Assembly: GCA_027021285.1 (NCBI GenBank) | Contig: JALUUP010000468.1 | Location: forward strand, 1-27,010 | Source: Bacteroidota bacterium | GTDB taxonomy: Bacteria > Bacteroidota > Ignavibacteria > SZUA-365 > JAADGX01 | Reading direction: 5' to 3' | DNA: 27,010 bases | In this document: positions 1 to 9,015 of the stretch, piece after piece | How positions within the stretch are numbered: the stretch's first letter is position 1 | How the letters are laid out: the number at the start of each line of letters is the position of its first letter | The notes under the pieces: model-generated | Databases searched by the model: none | What the model saw: only the letters and a program-made list of their open reading frames with translations | Told to the model about the DNA's origin: nothing | Position numbers and translations under genes: made by a program

Positions 1-1
1 A

Positions 2-1129
2 CAAAGGGCTGTAAACCGGCGGATACCACAGGTATCGAGTTTGCCGGATCCTCGTCTCGCGTTCAGCCTGAGCAACCTTCCAGTTAATTCATTCGCTTTT
101 ACACAGGAGCCGATGACGGGAAAAGTCGTCGCCGTTGCTCAAACGTTGCCGTTTCCGGGCAAGCTCTCTACTCGTGGTGACATCGTTCATCAGGATGAAA
201 TGATCGTCCTCCGGCAATTCGAGGATGAACGAAACAGCATCATCCGGGAAGTGAAAAAAACGTATTACGAGCTGGCGTACATACGGCGCGTAATCGCCAT
301 CGAGAAGCAATCCCGTCAATTATTGCGCGATATATCAAGAATTGTTCGTACAAAGTACGAAGTGGGAAAGGGCAGCCAGCAGGATATTGTCAAGTCCCAT
401 CTGGAGATAACGCGAATTACTGATCGGATATTGAAATTGCAAGAGCGATTTCAAGCCCTCGCCGAGCGCTTGAACGCCCTTTTGTTACGCGAGCCGAAAG
501 CTGCGGTAGTTGTTGATTCGTTGCACGATCCAACGAATACGGTGTTTCGTATCGATGATCTTCTTGATTCCGCACGCGCCAATCGGCCGTTTCTTCGAGG
601 GTTGGAAGAGGCTGTGTTGAAAGCCAAGTTCCAAAAAGAGCTTGCCGAGCTTCAATGGTATCCGGATTTCACCGTCGGGCTGGCATATTCGCAGCGGGAT
701 TACCTGCTGACGACCGGCACTGATTTGAACGACCTGGCCTCGATCACGGTTGGGATCAATATACCGCTTGATTACGGCGGTAAACGTAGTGCCGCGGAAG
801 AGGAAGCGACTGCGCTGGAAAAAATGTATACCGATCAATACAACAGTGTCCTGCAGACCTTGCAGAAATTATTTGCCAAGTCTGATGCCGCTATTACGAC
901 CATACGCGAACGCATTCACCTGCTGGAAACGGGCTTGTTGCCGCAAGCCTCCCAGGCGCTACGGGCGTCACTTGCAGGGTACCAGGTTGGGGAAGTCGAT
1001 TACTTGAACGTGCTCGATAACCAGGTGAAGCTATTTGATATCGAAATGGATTTGGTCCGCCTGCGCGCAGACTATTGGAAAGAAATTGCTGAAATAGAAT
1101 TCTTAGCTGGAATAGAGGTGCAATCATGA
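2..1129 (+). CDS. cusC: CusC/TolC-type outer-membrane efflux channel (5' truncated)
   Basis: Outer-membrane channel of a tripartite metal efflux pump that passes Cu(I)/Ag(I) from the CusBA complex out of the cell. The frame is open back to the first bases of the window with no start or signal peptide, so the N-terminus is missing; about 375 residues remain of a family usually 420-460 long. The visible N-terminal part has the LPDPRL...NLPVNSF...PFPGKL pattern typical of metal-type TolC proteins, followed by long amphipathic helices and beta-rich segments repeated twice, as in the OEP family (second half around LLPQASQALRASLAGYQVGEVDYL). A TTG at 41 is an available start but lies inside the conserved block and is not credible. 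The stop overlaps the next ATG by 4 bases (ATGA), implying translational coupling with cusB. The family is clear; metal specificity is inferred from the neighbours. Confidence 0.9.
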   Translation, partial: QRAVNRRIPQVSSLPDPRLAFSLSNLPVNSFAFTQEPMTGKVVAVAQTLPFPGKLSTRGDIVHQDEMIVLRQFEDERNSIIREVKKTYYELAYIRRVIAIEKQSRQLLRDISRIVRTKYEVGKGSQQDIVKSHLEITRITDRILKLQERFQALAERLNALLLREPKAAVVVDSLHDPTNTVFRIDDLLDSARANRPFLRGLEEAVLKAKFQKELAELQWYPDFTVGLAYSQRDYLLTTGTDLNDLASITVGINIPLDYGGKRSAAEEEATALEKMYTDQYNSVLQTLQKLFAKSDAAITTIRERIHLLETGLLPQASQALRASLAGYQVGEVDYLNVLDNQVKLFDIEMDLVRLRADYWKEIAEIEFLAGIEVQS

Positions 1130-2628
1130 AATCATTAAAAAACCGAAAGCTCTTTTTTCATAATCCATTCCGCCTGAGTTGGAGGAGAAGCACGCCGGTG
1201 TTGTTCACGGTTCTTCTCCTCGGTCTCGTGTTTGCGGCAACCATTTCATTTAACGCGTGTTCGAGTGATGAAACTGGTGGATCATCTACTGAGCAGAAAG
1301 AAAAACAATTGTACACGTGTGGAATGCACCCGGAGATCATTCGGGAAGAGCCCGGTGACTGCCCGATCTGCGGGATGAAACTTACACCAGTGAAACAGTC
1401 CACCATGGGTGGTGGAGAAACGACGTCCTCCGGCGAAAAAAAGGTGATGTATTATAAAGATCCAATGCATCCATGGATTACGTCGGACAGACCTGGAAAA
1501 GCTCCGGATTGTGGAATGGACCTGGTACCAGTATATGAAGGGCAAGAAGGGTCGGCGGGTGTTATTCGAATTGACCCAGCTGTCGAACAGAATATCAACG
1601 TCAAGATCGGTAAAGTCGAACGGAAAACGCTGCACGCCACGGTCCGCACGACGGGTCATATCGGCATTGCCGAGCCGGGACAGGCAATAATCAATACAAA
1701 GATCAGTGGATGGGTGGAGAATCTATACGTTGATTATATTGGGCAGTCGGTTCAGAAAGGTCAAAAGCTGCTGGATATCTACAGCCCGGAACTCGTTGCT
1801 GCGCAGGAAGAATTCATTACCGCGCTGGAATACCAGGATAACGTATCCGCGAGCCGCGATACCGACGTTTTGTTAAGTGGAAAAACCCTGCTTGAAAATG
1901 CCCGGCGAAAACTGCTCCTCTGGGATATCAGTGATGCACAAATCCAGGAGCTGTCTCGCTCGCGTAAAATCAGCCGCACGTTGACCATCTATGCTCCGGC
2001 TCGTGGTATTGTTATGACCAAGAACGTTGTGCAGGGCCAGCATGTCAAGGCGGGAGAAACGCTGCTTGAAACGGCGGATCTCACTACTGTATGGGTGCAT
2101 GCCGATTTGTATGAATACGAGATTGGACTGGTTCGTGTCGGTCAGGAATCGACAATTCGTCTGCCGTACATGCCTGGAAAAGAATACCTCGGCCGTGTCG
2201 CATTTATCTATCCAACGTTGGACCCCAAGTCGCGTACGGGGCGTGTTCGTATAAATCTTCCGAACCCGAACATGGAGTTGAAACCGGAGATGTACGCGAA
2301 TGTTGAGATCCATGGAGAGGCGCGGGAAAATGTTCTTACGGTTCCTGAGCAGGCCGTGATTCGTTCTGGTGAAACGAATGTGGTCATCGTCGCCCTGGGG
2401 AAGGGCCGGTTTGAACCGAGGGACATCAAGCTGGGGATTTTGACTGAAGGGTATTACGAAGTCCTCGATGGACTCGAGGCAGGTGAACGCATTGTGCTCT
2501 CGTCCCAGTTCCTCATCGATTCCGAGAGCAATCTTCGTGCTGCTTTGAGCCAGATGCGGAGTTCCCATAGCAACGACGAAGGTGAAGCCGCGAAAGCACC
2601 GGCTCCCCCTTCCGAGCATAACCACTGA
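1126..2628 (+). CDS. cusB: CusB-type periplasmic adaptor with two heavy-metal-binding domains
   Basis: Membrane-fusion protein (500 aa) linking CusA to the outer-membrane channel and handing metal to the pump. An N-terminal hydrophobic segment (about 25-44) ends at Cys45; the lipobox is weak, so it may be an uncleaved anchor or a lipoprotein. Two short heavy-metal-binding domains follow: residues 63-89 with CGMHP and CPICGM, and residues 109-136 with DPMHP and DCGMDLVP. The second matches the position and form of the single N-terminal motif of E. coli CusB. The rest is the usual HlyD/CusB series of barrel-sandwich, hairpin (about 220-290), beta-barrel and membrane-proximal domains (GYYEVLDGLEAGERIV). 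The tail ends in HNH. The start is fixed by the ATGA overlap with the upstream gene. Adaptor role certain; Cu/Ag specificity very likely. Confidence 0.95.
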   Translation: MKSLKNRKLFFHNPFRLSWRRSTPVLFTVLLLGLVFAATISFNACSSDETGGSSTEQKEKQLYTCGMHPEIIREEPGDCPICGMKLTPVKQSTMGGGETTSSGEKKVMYYKDPMHPWITSDRPGKAPDCGMDLVPVYEGQEGSAGVIRIDPAVEQNINVKIGKVERKTLHATVRTTGHIGIAEPGQAIINTKISGWVENLYVDYIGQSVQKGQKLLDIYSPELVAAQEEFITALEYQDNVSASRDTDVLLSGKTLLENARRKLLLWDISDAQIQELSRSRKISRTLTIYAPARGIVMTKNVVQGQHVKAGETLLETADLTTVWVHADLYEYEIGLVRVGQESTIRLPYMPGKEYLGRVAFIYPTLDPKSRTGRVRINLPNPNMELKPEMYANVEIHGEARENVLTVPEQAVIRSGETNVVIVALGKGRFEPRDIKLGILTEGYYEVLDGLEAGERIVLSSQFLIDSESNLRAALSQMRSSHSNDEGEAAKAPAPPSEHNH

Positions 2629-2638
2629 GGGGTGCATC

Positions 2639-5600
2639 ATGTTAGGTAAAATCATTGAATGGTGCATTGGCAACAAGTTTATCGTCCTTCTTTCCACGGC
2701 GGTGCTTATTGCTCTCGGAACGTACAGTATGTTACAGACGCCGGTGGATGCGATCCCGGATTTGAGTGATGTGCAGGTTATAATCTACACGGAGTACCCC
2801 GGGCAGGCGCCGCGCATCGTGGAGGATCAAGTAACGTATCCTCTCACGACGAAAATGCTGGCTGTCCCCTACGCGCGGGTTGTTCGCGGGTACTCGTTTT
2901 TTGGGTTCTCGTTTGTGTATGTCATTTTTGATGACGGAACGGATATCTACTGGGCGCGGAGCCGGGTCCTGGAGTATCTCAGTACCCTGCAAAGCCAATT
3001 ACCCAAGGGCGTGACGCCTCAGCTTGGACCCGATGCCACTGGCTTGGGTTGGGTGTACGAGTACACCTTGCAGTCTGATAAGCGCAGTCTTCAGGAATTG
3101 CGTTCGTACCAGGACTGGTTCTTGAAGTATGAACTCACCTCGGTGGAGGGAGTAAGCGAGGTTGCTTCGATCGGCGGGTACGTGAAACAGTATCAGGTCC
3201 AGATTGATCCGAATAAACTGGAGTTCTACGGGATTCCGCTCTCGCAAGTAAAGGAAGCGATCAGGCGCAGTAACAACGATGTGGGGGGGCGGCTGGTCGA
3301 GTTCGCCGAATCGGAATACATGGTCCGGGGCCTCGGGTACATTCAATCCGTTGAAGATGTGAAAAACATTTCGCTGGGTTCAACGGAGATGGGGACGTCG
3401 GTGTATATAAAGGACGTGGCCGATGTTTCACTCGGTCCTGAATTGCGGCGGGGGTTGGCGGAATGGGATGGAGAAGGAGAAGCCGTGGGTGGAATTATTG
3501 TCATGCGGTTTGGAGAGAATGCCCTCGCGACGATTGAGCGCGTCAAGGAAAAATTGGAGGAGTTGAAAGAAGGACTTCCCGATGACGTTGAGATCAAGAC
3601 CGCGTACGATCGATCTGCATTGATTGAACGCGCGATTGAAAACCTGCGTGACAAGCTCATTGAGGAAGGTATCGTCGTCTCCCTGGTGATCCTGCTCTTC
3701 CTGTTGCATTTTCGCAGTTCTCTTGTAGCGATTGTAACGCTGCCGGTAGCGGTTTTAGCGGCGTTTATTATCATGCACCTCCAGGGTATCAACGCAAACA
3801 TCATGTCGCTGGGAGGGATCGCTATTGCCATTGGGGCAATGGTCGATGCGGCCATTATCATGATAGAAAACGCCCACAAGCATATTGAACACGAGGAACA
3901 TCGACCTCCAGAACAGCGGCGGGATCACTGGACGCTCATCCTGGAATCGGCTCGCGAAGTCGGACCATCCCTGTTTTACTCTTTGCTTGTTATTACGGTA
4001 TCCTTCCTGCCGATTTTTACTCTTGAGCAACAAGAAGGTCGATTGTTCAAACCCCTCGCGTTCACAAAAACGTATGCAATGGCCGCCGCCGCGATTCTTG
4101 CGATTACGCTGGTGCCGGTGCTTATGGGATATTTCATCCGCGGGAATATCAAGAAAGAAGAAGATAATCCAATCAACCGCTGGATCATCAGGATGTATCG
4201 TCCGCTCAACCGACTCTCATTGAAATACAAGTGGTGGTTTGTCGGCGGAGCGGTCGTTTTGATGCTCTCGATGATTTTCCCGTATTCTCGTATCGGTTCC
4301 GAGTTCATGCCGCCGTTGTACGAAGGGGATTTGCTCTACATGCCGACTACGCTGCCAGGAATTTCCATCACGAAGGCGCGGGAAATCCTACAGCAGACCG
4401 ATAAGATTATCAAATCCTTCCCGGAGGTTCACCATGTATTTGGGAAGATCGGTCGAGCCGAGACAGCGACCGACCCGGCGCCACTATCGATGATCGAAAC
4501 AACAATCATGTTGAAACCGGAAGATGAATGGCGACCGGGTATGACCGTGGAAAAACTGATCGAAGAGATGAACGCGGCAATCCAGTTTCCCGGTGTAACG
4601 AATGCCTGGACCATGCCAATAAAAACCCGCATCGACATGTTATCCACGGGGATCAAGACTCCGGTCGGTATCAAGATATCGGGTCCTGATCTGACGGTAC
4701 TGGAAGAGATCGGAAAGCAGGTGGAAGCCGCCGTCAAGGAGATTCCCGGAACATTGTCAGCGTACGCTGAGCGCGTCATGGGTGGGAATTACCTCGATTT
4801 CAAGATTCGTCGCGAGGCGATCGCCAGATATGGATTGACCGTGCAGGATGTGCAGGATGTAATCATGTCGGCGGTCGGTGGAATGAATATCACCACGACG
4901 GTAGAAGGACTGGAACGATACCCTGTCAACTTGCGCTATCAACGCGACTACCGTGAAGACCTCGAGGCGTTACGGCGAATGCTGGTGCCGATAAAAAGCG
5001 GTGGGCAGATCCCCATGGTGGAATTGGCGGATATCAGCATAAAGAAGGGCCCTCCGTCCATTAAGACGGAAAATTCGCGACCCAACGCATGGGTGTACGT
5101 GGATTTGACAACGTCGGATATCGGGAATTATGTCAGGAAAGCACAGAAGGCGGTACTCGAAAAAGTCCATCTTCCAGCCGGTTACAATATCGTATGGAGT
5201 GGGCAGTACGAGTACATGGAACATGCCGAAAAACGTTTGATGCTGGTCGTTCCGATCACGCTTCTTATCGTTTTCTTCCTGATCTACATGAATACGAAAT
5301 CCATGGAGAAGACGTTTATCGTTCTCCTGGCGGTACCGTTCTCGTTGGTCGGCGCATTCTGGTACCTGTATTTTGCCGGGTACAACATGAGCATCGCTGT
5401 ATGGGTTGGGATTATTGCCCTTGCCGGTGTCGACGCCGAAACGGGCGTCGTCATGCTTCTGTATCTTGATATTGCGTACGATGAGTACAAGAACAAAGGC
5501 TTGATGCAAAAAATCTCCCATCTGAAGGATGCGATTTATCATGGAGCCGTTCAGCGCGTTCGTCCCAAGCTCATGACCGTTGCCGTCCTGGTGGCGGGAC

Positions 5601-5809
5601 TGATGCCAATCCTGTGGAGCACTGGGACCGGATCGGACGTGATGAAACGCATTGCCGCTCCAATGGTGGGAGGGATCATAACCAGTTTTGTCATGGAACT
5701 CCTGGTGTACCCGTCCATCTATCTACTATGGAGAACATGGAAGCTGAAACGGAGCGGAGTTTTTGCGGCAGAAGATGAGGACGAAGGCAAGGTGATTGTT
5801 GAAAACTGA
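2639..5809 (+). CDS. cusA: CusA-type heavy-metal RND efflux pump
   Basis: Inner-membrane proton-driven RND transporter (1056 aa) of the heavy-metal (HME) subfamily. The start is ATG 2639, preceded by GAGGGG at a good distance; the frame extends upstream into cusB but that part has no homology. The three methionines that bind Cu(I)/Ag(I) in E. coli CusA (573, 623, 672) are present here as M568 (LLYM), M618 (APLSM) and M667 (RIDM), with identical spacings of 50 and 49 residues. The proton-relay residues are also recognisable: D in GAMVDAAI, E in AGVDAETGVV and K in RVRPKLMTV. Twelve hydrophobic segments and two large periplasmic loops fit the family. It lies 10 bases after cusB. Specificity for monovalent Cu/Ag rather than Co/Zn/Cd follows from the methionine triad. 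Confidence 0.97.
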   Translation: MLGKIIEWCIGNKFIVLLSTAVLIALGTYSMLQTPVDAIPDLSDVQVIIYTEYPGQAPRIVEDQVTYPLTTKMLAVPYARVVRGYSFFGFSFVYVIFDDGTDIYWARSRVLEYLSTLQSQLPKGVTPQLGPDATGLGWVYEYTLQSDKRSLQELRSYQDWFLKYELTSVEGVSEVASIGGYVKQYQVQIDPNKLEFYGIPLSQVKEAIRRSNNDVGGRLVEFAESEYMVRGLGYIQSVEDVKNISLGSTEMGTSVYIKDVADVSLGPELRRGLAEWDGEGEAVGGIIVMRFGENALATIERVKEKLEELKEGLPDDVEIKTAYDRSALIERAIENLRDKLIEEGIVVSLVILLFLLHFRSSLVAIVTLPVAVLAAFIIMHLQGINANIMSLGGIAIAIGAMVDAAIIMIENAHKHIEHEEHRPPEQRRDHWTLILESAREVGPSLFYSLLVITVSFLPIFTLEQQEGRLFKPLAFTKTYAMAAAAILAITLVPVLMGYFIRGNIKKEEDNPINRWIIRMYRPLNRLSLKYKWWFVGGAVVLMLSMIFPYSRIGSEFMPPLYEGDLLYMPTTLPGISITKAREILQQTDKIIKSFPEVHHVFGKIGRAETATDPAPLSMIETTIMLKPEDEWRPGMTVEKLIEEMNAAIQFPGVTNAWTMPIKTRIDMLSTGIKTPVGIKISGPDLTVLEEIGKQVEAAVKEIPGTLSAYAERVMGGNYLDFKIRREAIARYGLTVQDVQDVIMSAVGGMNITTTVEGLERYPVNLRYQRDYREDLEALRRMLVPIKSGGQIPMVELADISIKKGPPSIKTENSRPNAWVYVDLTTSDIGNYVRKAQKAVLEKVHLPAGYNIVWSGQYEYMEHAEKRLMLVVPITLLIVFFLIYMNTKSMEKTFIVLLAVPFSLVGAFWYLYFAGYNMSIAVWVGIIALAGVDAETGVVMLLYLDIAYDEYKNKGLMQKISHLKDAIYHGAVQRVRPKLMTVAVLVAGLMPILWSTGTGSDVMKRIAAPMVGGIITSFVMELLVYPSIYLLWRTWKLKRSGVFAAEDEDEGKVIVEN

Positions 5810-5884
5810 GCCTGAAGGATCGTTTATGATTGAACAGGAAGTATTGATCAGGTGTGCCATCTGGTCTTGATCATCGGGGTGTAC

Positions 5885-5916
5885 TGGTGGATGCGGTTCA
5901 ACATCCGCATCCACCA
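5885..5916 (+). other. Perfect 12-bp inverted repeat after cusA
   Basis: TGGTGGATGCGG at 5885-5896 is matched perfectly by CCGCATCCACCA at 5905-5916 with an 8-base loop. It lies in the 160-bp gap between cusA and the sensor kinase gene. No T-run follows directly (the next bases are ATCATCTC), so it is not a classic intrinsic terminator. It could be a 3' stabilising hairpin, a Rho-linked terminator or a protein-binding site. Confidence 0.6.
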
Positions 5917-5969
5917 ATCATCTCGATAGTAGCGTACTTTTCCGTTAGGGCGTTTACGAAGGTGCAACG

Positions 5970-7409
5970 ATGACATTGGCGAAAAAAATTCAGATCACAA
6001 CCGCAACTGTAATTCCCTTCGGTTTTCTCTTGATTCAATTACCGTTTTGCATCTTTATTCTTGGAATCAATGATCACCATACCTGGTTCTGGGTAGGAGT
6101 TATGTCCGCCTCTGGATCGCTGGTGAGTATTCCACTGGCATACGTTATTATTCGGTGGATCGCGAAACCGCTCAGGAATCTGAGGGAAACCGCTGAGAAG
6201 TTCAGTAGTGGAAATTACCAGGCTCGAAGTAATATTCAATCCAAGGATGAAATGGGATTGTTGGCCGCGACGCTCAACAAGATGGCGGAAGATCTGGCGC
6301 TTCGTGAAAAAATTCTATCCGAGAAGGAGAAAAAAATCTCTGTCCTCTGGAATGCGATTCAACATTCCACGGAAGGAATTGCCCTTATAGATAAGGACCT
6401 GACAATACTTCAAGCGAACCATGCGTTCGGACGCATGTTCGGTTCATCGATCATCGACCTTGTTGAACAATCGTTTGCTTCCTTGCCTTTTCCGGAAAAT
6501 GTTGTCAGGAAAATAGAACGGAAAATGAGGAAGGGGGAACCGTGGACGGAAGAAGTTGAAATTTCCAATTCGGAAAACGGGAGACGGGTTTGCTACATAT
6601 CGGCCACACCCGTGGATACGAAAAAGGTGCGAGAAGGATGGCTCGTGGTTACGATAGATAATACGCAGCGACGAAAGCTGGAAAAGGAGGTTAGAACAAA
6701 AGAACATCTTGCCGCCATCGGAGGTTTCCTGACAATGATTTCACATGAACTGAGAAATCCGTTGACTTCGATCAAAATGAATGTCGACATCCTCACCAGT
6801 CGGGTGGCTTCGGATGACTACAGCGACAAGTACGTGAGGATACTTCGTCGTGAGCTGAACAGATTGGAAAACCTCGTGCGAGATATCCTGGCATACGCGC
6901 GCCCGGTGCAACTGGAGAGTCAAGCCGTTAATATCGACCAGCTGATCGAACGGACATTGGATGTATTGCTGCCCGCACTTGAACAATCGGAGATCGAAGT
7001 TGTAGTTCACAATCCACAACCAGAAATGAAAATGGATGTTGATCCCGACCTGATCCAACAGGTGCTTTTAAATATCGTTCAAAACGCCGTTGAGTCGATG
7101 GAAAATGGAGTGCTGACGATAATCGTGATGGCTGAACCGGTCACAAATGCCGTAAATATCCGGGTAGTGGACCAGGGATGCGGTATTGAGCACGAATACC
7201 TGGATCACATCTTCGATCCCTTCTTTTCAAAAAAGAGCGATGGGAGCGGGCTGGGATTGGCGATCTCGAAAAAACTGGTTGAAGCTCACGGTGGAACAAT
7301 CAGTGCAAAGTCTGAGCCCGGTGTGGGAACCGAGATGACGATATGGCTGCCCCGCTTGATCAACGACGATATGCTTGCTCCCGTTGATGAAGTACGAAGA
7401 GAGGATTGA
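5970..7409 (+). CDS. Membrane sensor histidine kinase (HAMP-PAS-HisKA-HATPase)
   Basis: Sensor kinase (479 aa) of a two-component pair, NtrB/ZraS-like in its catalytic half. Two membrane helices (about 12-33 and 41-62) are separated by only a few residues (GINDHHTWFW), so there is almost no periplasmic sensor domain. A HAMP domain follows (about 62-115), then a PAS domain (about 125-235), then the HisKA box with phospho-acceptor His259 in SHELRNP, then a HATPase domain with the N box (QNAVESM), G1 box (DQGCGI), F box (FDPFF) and G2 box (GSGLGLAI). Start ATG is preceded by AAGGTG. It is followed 5 bases later by its response regulator. Its position after cusCBA suggests metal stress signalling, but the signal is unknown; the two loop histidines or the PAS domain may sense it. 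Confidence 0.93.
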   Translation: MTLAKKIQITTATVIPFGFLLIQLPFCIFILGINDHHTWFWVGVMSASGSLVSIPLAYVIIRWIAKPLRNLRETAEKFSSGNYQARSNIQSKDEMGLLAATLNKMAEDLALREKILSEKEKKISVLWNAIQHSTEGIALIDKDLTILQANHAFGRMFGSSIIDLVEQSFASLPFPENVVRKIERKMRKGEPWTEEVEISNSENGRRVCYISATPVDTKKVREGWLVVTIDNTQRRKLEKEVRTKEHLAAIGGFLTMISHELRNPLTSIKMNVDILTSRVASDDYSDKYVRILRRELNRLENLVRDILAYARPVQLESQAVNIDQLIERTLDVLLPALEQSEIEVVVHNPQPEMKMDVDPDLIQQVLLNIVQNAVESMENGVLTIIVMAEPVTNAVNIRVVDQGCGIEHEYLDHIFDPFFSKKSDGSGLGLAISKKLVEAHGGTISAKSEPGVGTEMTIWLPRLINDDMLAPVDEVRRED

Positions 7410-7414
7410 CGCCC

Positions 7415-8788
7415 ATGAAACTCCTTGTTGTTGATGACGATGTTTCGATTGTAGAAACGCTTCAACTCTACTTCGGTGAACACGGATTTAATGTTGTTGG
7501 TGTTCATAGCGTGGAAGATGCCCGTCATTCCGTAACAACCTTTGTTCCGGACGTTATTATTTGTGATGTATCGCTTCCGGATGGAAGCGGCCTGGATTTG
7601 ATTCGCGAGTGGAAGGATTTGAATCTCCGGGCTCCGGTGATCATGGTTACGGCGCACGAAGATATGGGGACCACCGTACGGGCTGTACAGCAGGGAGCGT
7701 TCGATTACGTCACCAAGCCGGTGGAATTGGATTACTTGATGGAGGTGGTCAAGCGTGCCGCCGAATACATGAACGTGAACGACACCATCACGTTCTCCCA
7801 AGCATCCGGAACGTTTCCCGAGTACAACCTTGAATATACGCTGGTTGGAAGCCATCCATCGATCCAAGAGGTATTCAAGCAAATTGGTATTGCTTCCCAA
7901 AGCAATGTAACGGTTCTGATTCAAGGGGAAACTGGAACGGGGAAAGAGATTGTCGCTCGTGCGATACATGCATTCGGTTCAAAACAGGATGAGCCGTTCT
8001 ATGCCATCAATTGTTCCGCCATTCCTGAAGCCCTGTTGGAAAGCGAGCTTTTTGGTCATGTTAAGGGGGCGTTTACTGATGCTGTTCGGGATAAGCAGGG
8101 CAAGTTTGAGCTTGCCGGCGAGGGTACGGTTTTCCTGGACGAAATAGGTGACATCCCTTTGGGTATGCAGGCAAAGTTGCTTCGTGTGCTCCAACAGAAA
8201 GAGTTTGAGAGAGTTGGTGGAAACGAGACGATTACGTTGAAGGCCCGGGTCATTGCCGCGACGCATCGGGATTTAAAACGTGAGATCGAAAAAGGTCGTT
8301 TCCGGGAAGACCTCTATTACAGATTGAATATTTTGACGATTACAGTTCCACCCTTGAGAGAACGAAAGGACGATATCCCCCAACTGGTCGAACACCTGTT
8401 GAAAAAAATAAATACGTCTTTACACAAAAATATAAAGACGGTGCCGCGCAGATTGCTCGATATTTTTCACAGCTATGATTGGCCGGGAAATATTCGAGAG
8501 CTGGAGAACGTATTGACTCGTTCCGTGGCGTTGGCGACCAACGAAGTGCTGCCGATTGCTGCCTTGGAACGGGAAAGCATGCATTCAACGGAAGGCAGTA
8601 TATCCTTTCCGGTTGATGAAAACGGCCGTCCGCTCTCGCTGCGGGAGATCGAAAAACGCCATATTCTTTTTGTGTTGGATTATTGTGGCGGTGATAAAAC
8701 GAAAGCGTGTAACGTGCTTGGCATTACGAAGCCGACGCTCTATTCCAAGCTGAAGAGTTATGGGGTCATGACGGGTAAAAAGGAGTAG
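7415..8788 (+). CDS. NtrC-family sigma-54-dependent response regulator
   Basis: Activator (457 aa) that opens sigma-54 promoters after phosphorylation by the adjacent kinase. Start ATG 7415 is chosen over TTG 7406 because AGAGAGG lies about 10 bases upstream of it and the receiver begins directly with MKLLVVDDD. Domains: receiver (1-120) with acidic D7-D9, phospho-acceptor D51 and the conserved K in VTKP; AAA+ domain with Walker A GETGTGKE (171-178) and a GAFTGA-loop variant GAFTDA (218-223); Walker B FLDEIGD; and a C-terminal Fis-type helix-turn-helix ending near the stop (KTKACNVLGITKPTLYSKL). The loop contacts sigma-54; the G-to-D change is a variant I believe also occurs in related Bacteroidota regulators. 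The sigma-54 promoter 137 bases beyond its stop is the obvious target; the upstream cus promoter lies outside the window. Confidence 0.95.
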   Translation: MKLLVVDDDVSIVETLQLYFGEHGFNVVGVHSVEDARHSVTTFVPDVIICDVSLPDGSGLDLIREWKDLNLRAPVIMVTAHEDMGTTVRAVQQGAFDYVTKPVELDYLMEVVKRAAEYMNVNDTITFSQASGTFPEYNLEYTLVGSHPSIQEVFKQIGIASQSNVTVLIQGETGTGKEIVARAIHAFGSKQDEPFYAINCSAIPEALLESELFGHVKGAFTDAVRDKQGKFELAGEGTVFLDEIGDIPLGMQAKLLRVLQQKEFERVGGNETITLKARVIAATHRDLKREIEKGRFREDLYYRLNILTITVPPLRERKDDIPQLVEHLLKKINTSLHKNIKTVPRRLLDIFHSYDWPGNIRELENVLTRSVALATNEVLPIAALERESMHSTEGSISFPVDENGRPLSLREIEKRHILFVLDYCGGDKTKACNVLGITKPTLYSKLKSYGVMTGKKE

Positions 8789-8858
8789 CACACCGTTTTC
8801 CTCTCTGTAAAACATTCCGCTCGTTACGTAAAAAATCTTTATGGTTGTGAATCGGTCT

Positions 8859-8901
8859 CTTCATGAAGGGTAGAAAAAGCTGTCCTTTTACATGAAAAAG
8901 G
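8859..8901 (+). promoter_or_regulatory. Candidate activator-binding sites (two CATG-centred palindromes)
   Basis: A perfect 10-bp palindrome CTTCATGAAG (8859-8868) and an 18-bp near-perfect one CCTTTTACATGAAAAAGG (8884-8901, 16 of 18 positions symmetric) lie upstream of the -24/-12 promoter. Their centres are 29 bp apart and about 88 and 59 bp before the predicted transcription start, within the range where NtrC-type activators bind. Both share a CATGAA core. Function is inference; the neighbouring sigma-54 regulator is the likely binder. Confidence 0.45.
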
Positions 8902-8924
8902 GCCGGTCCCGATTCCGCAATCTC

Positions 8925-8940
8925 TGGCATTCGTTTTGCG
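8925..8940 (+). promoter_or_regulatory. Sigma-54 (-24/-12) promoter
   Basis: TGGCATTCGTTTTGCG has the invariant GG (8926-8927) and GC (8938-8939) exactly 10 bases apart, with TGGCA and TTGC both matching the sigma-54 consensus. The expected transcription start is near 8951, giving a leader of about 65 bases before the PII-like gene at 9016. It lies directly downstream of an NtrC-type activator gene. Confidence 0.8.
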
Positions 8941-9015
8941 GTGTAGTGATCAAGGTGCTTCATGATCATCGTGGAAAGCACATCATGCAGGGACAAACTA
9001 CGAGAGGGCAAAACA

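Noticed and set aside
1873..2697. 274-aa minus-strand frame over cusB
   Set aside because: Antisense to a certain gene, with no family pattern.
8962..9015. N-terminal extension of the PII-like protein from ATG 8962
   Set aside because: Would begin about 11 bases after the predicted transcription start, and the family N-terminus matches ATG 9016.
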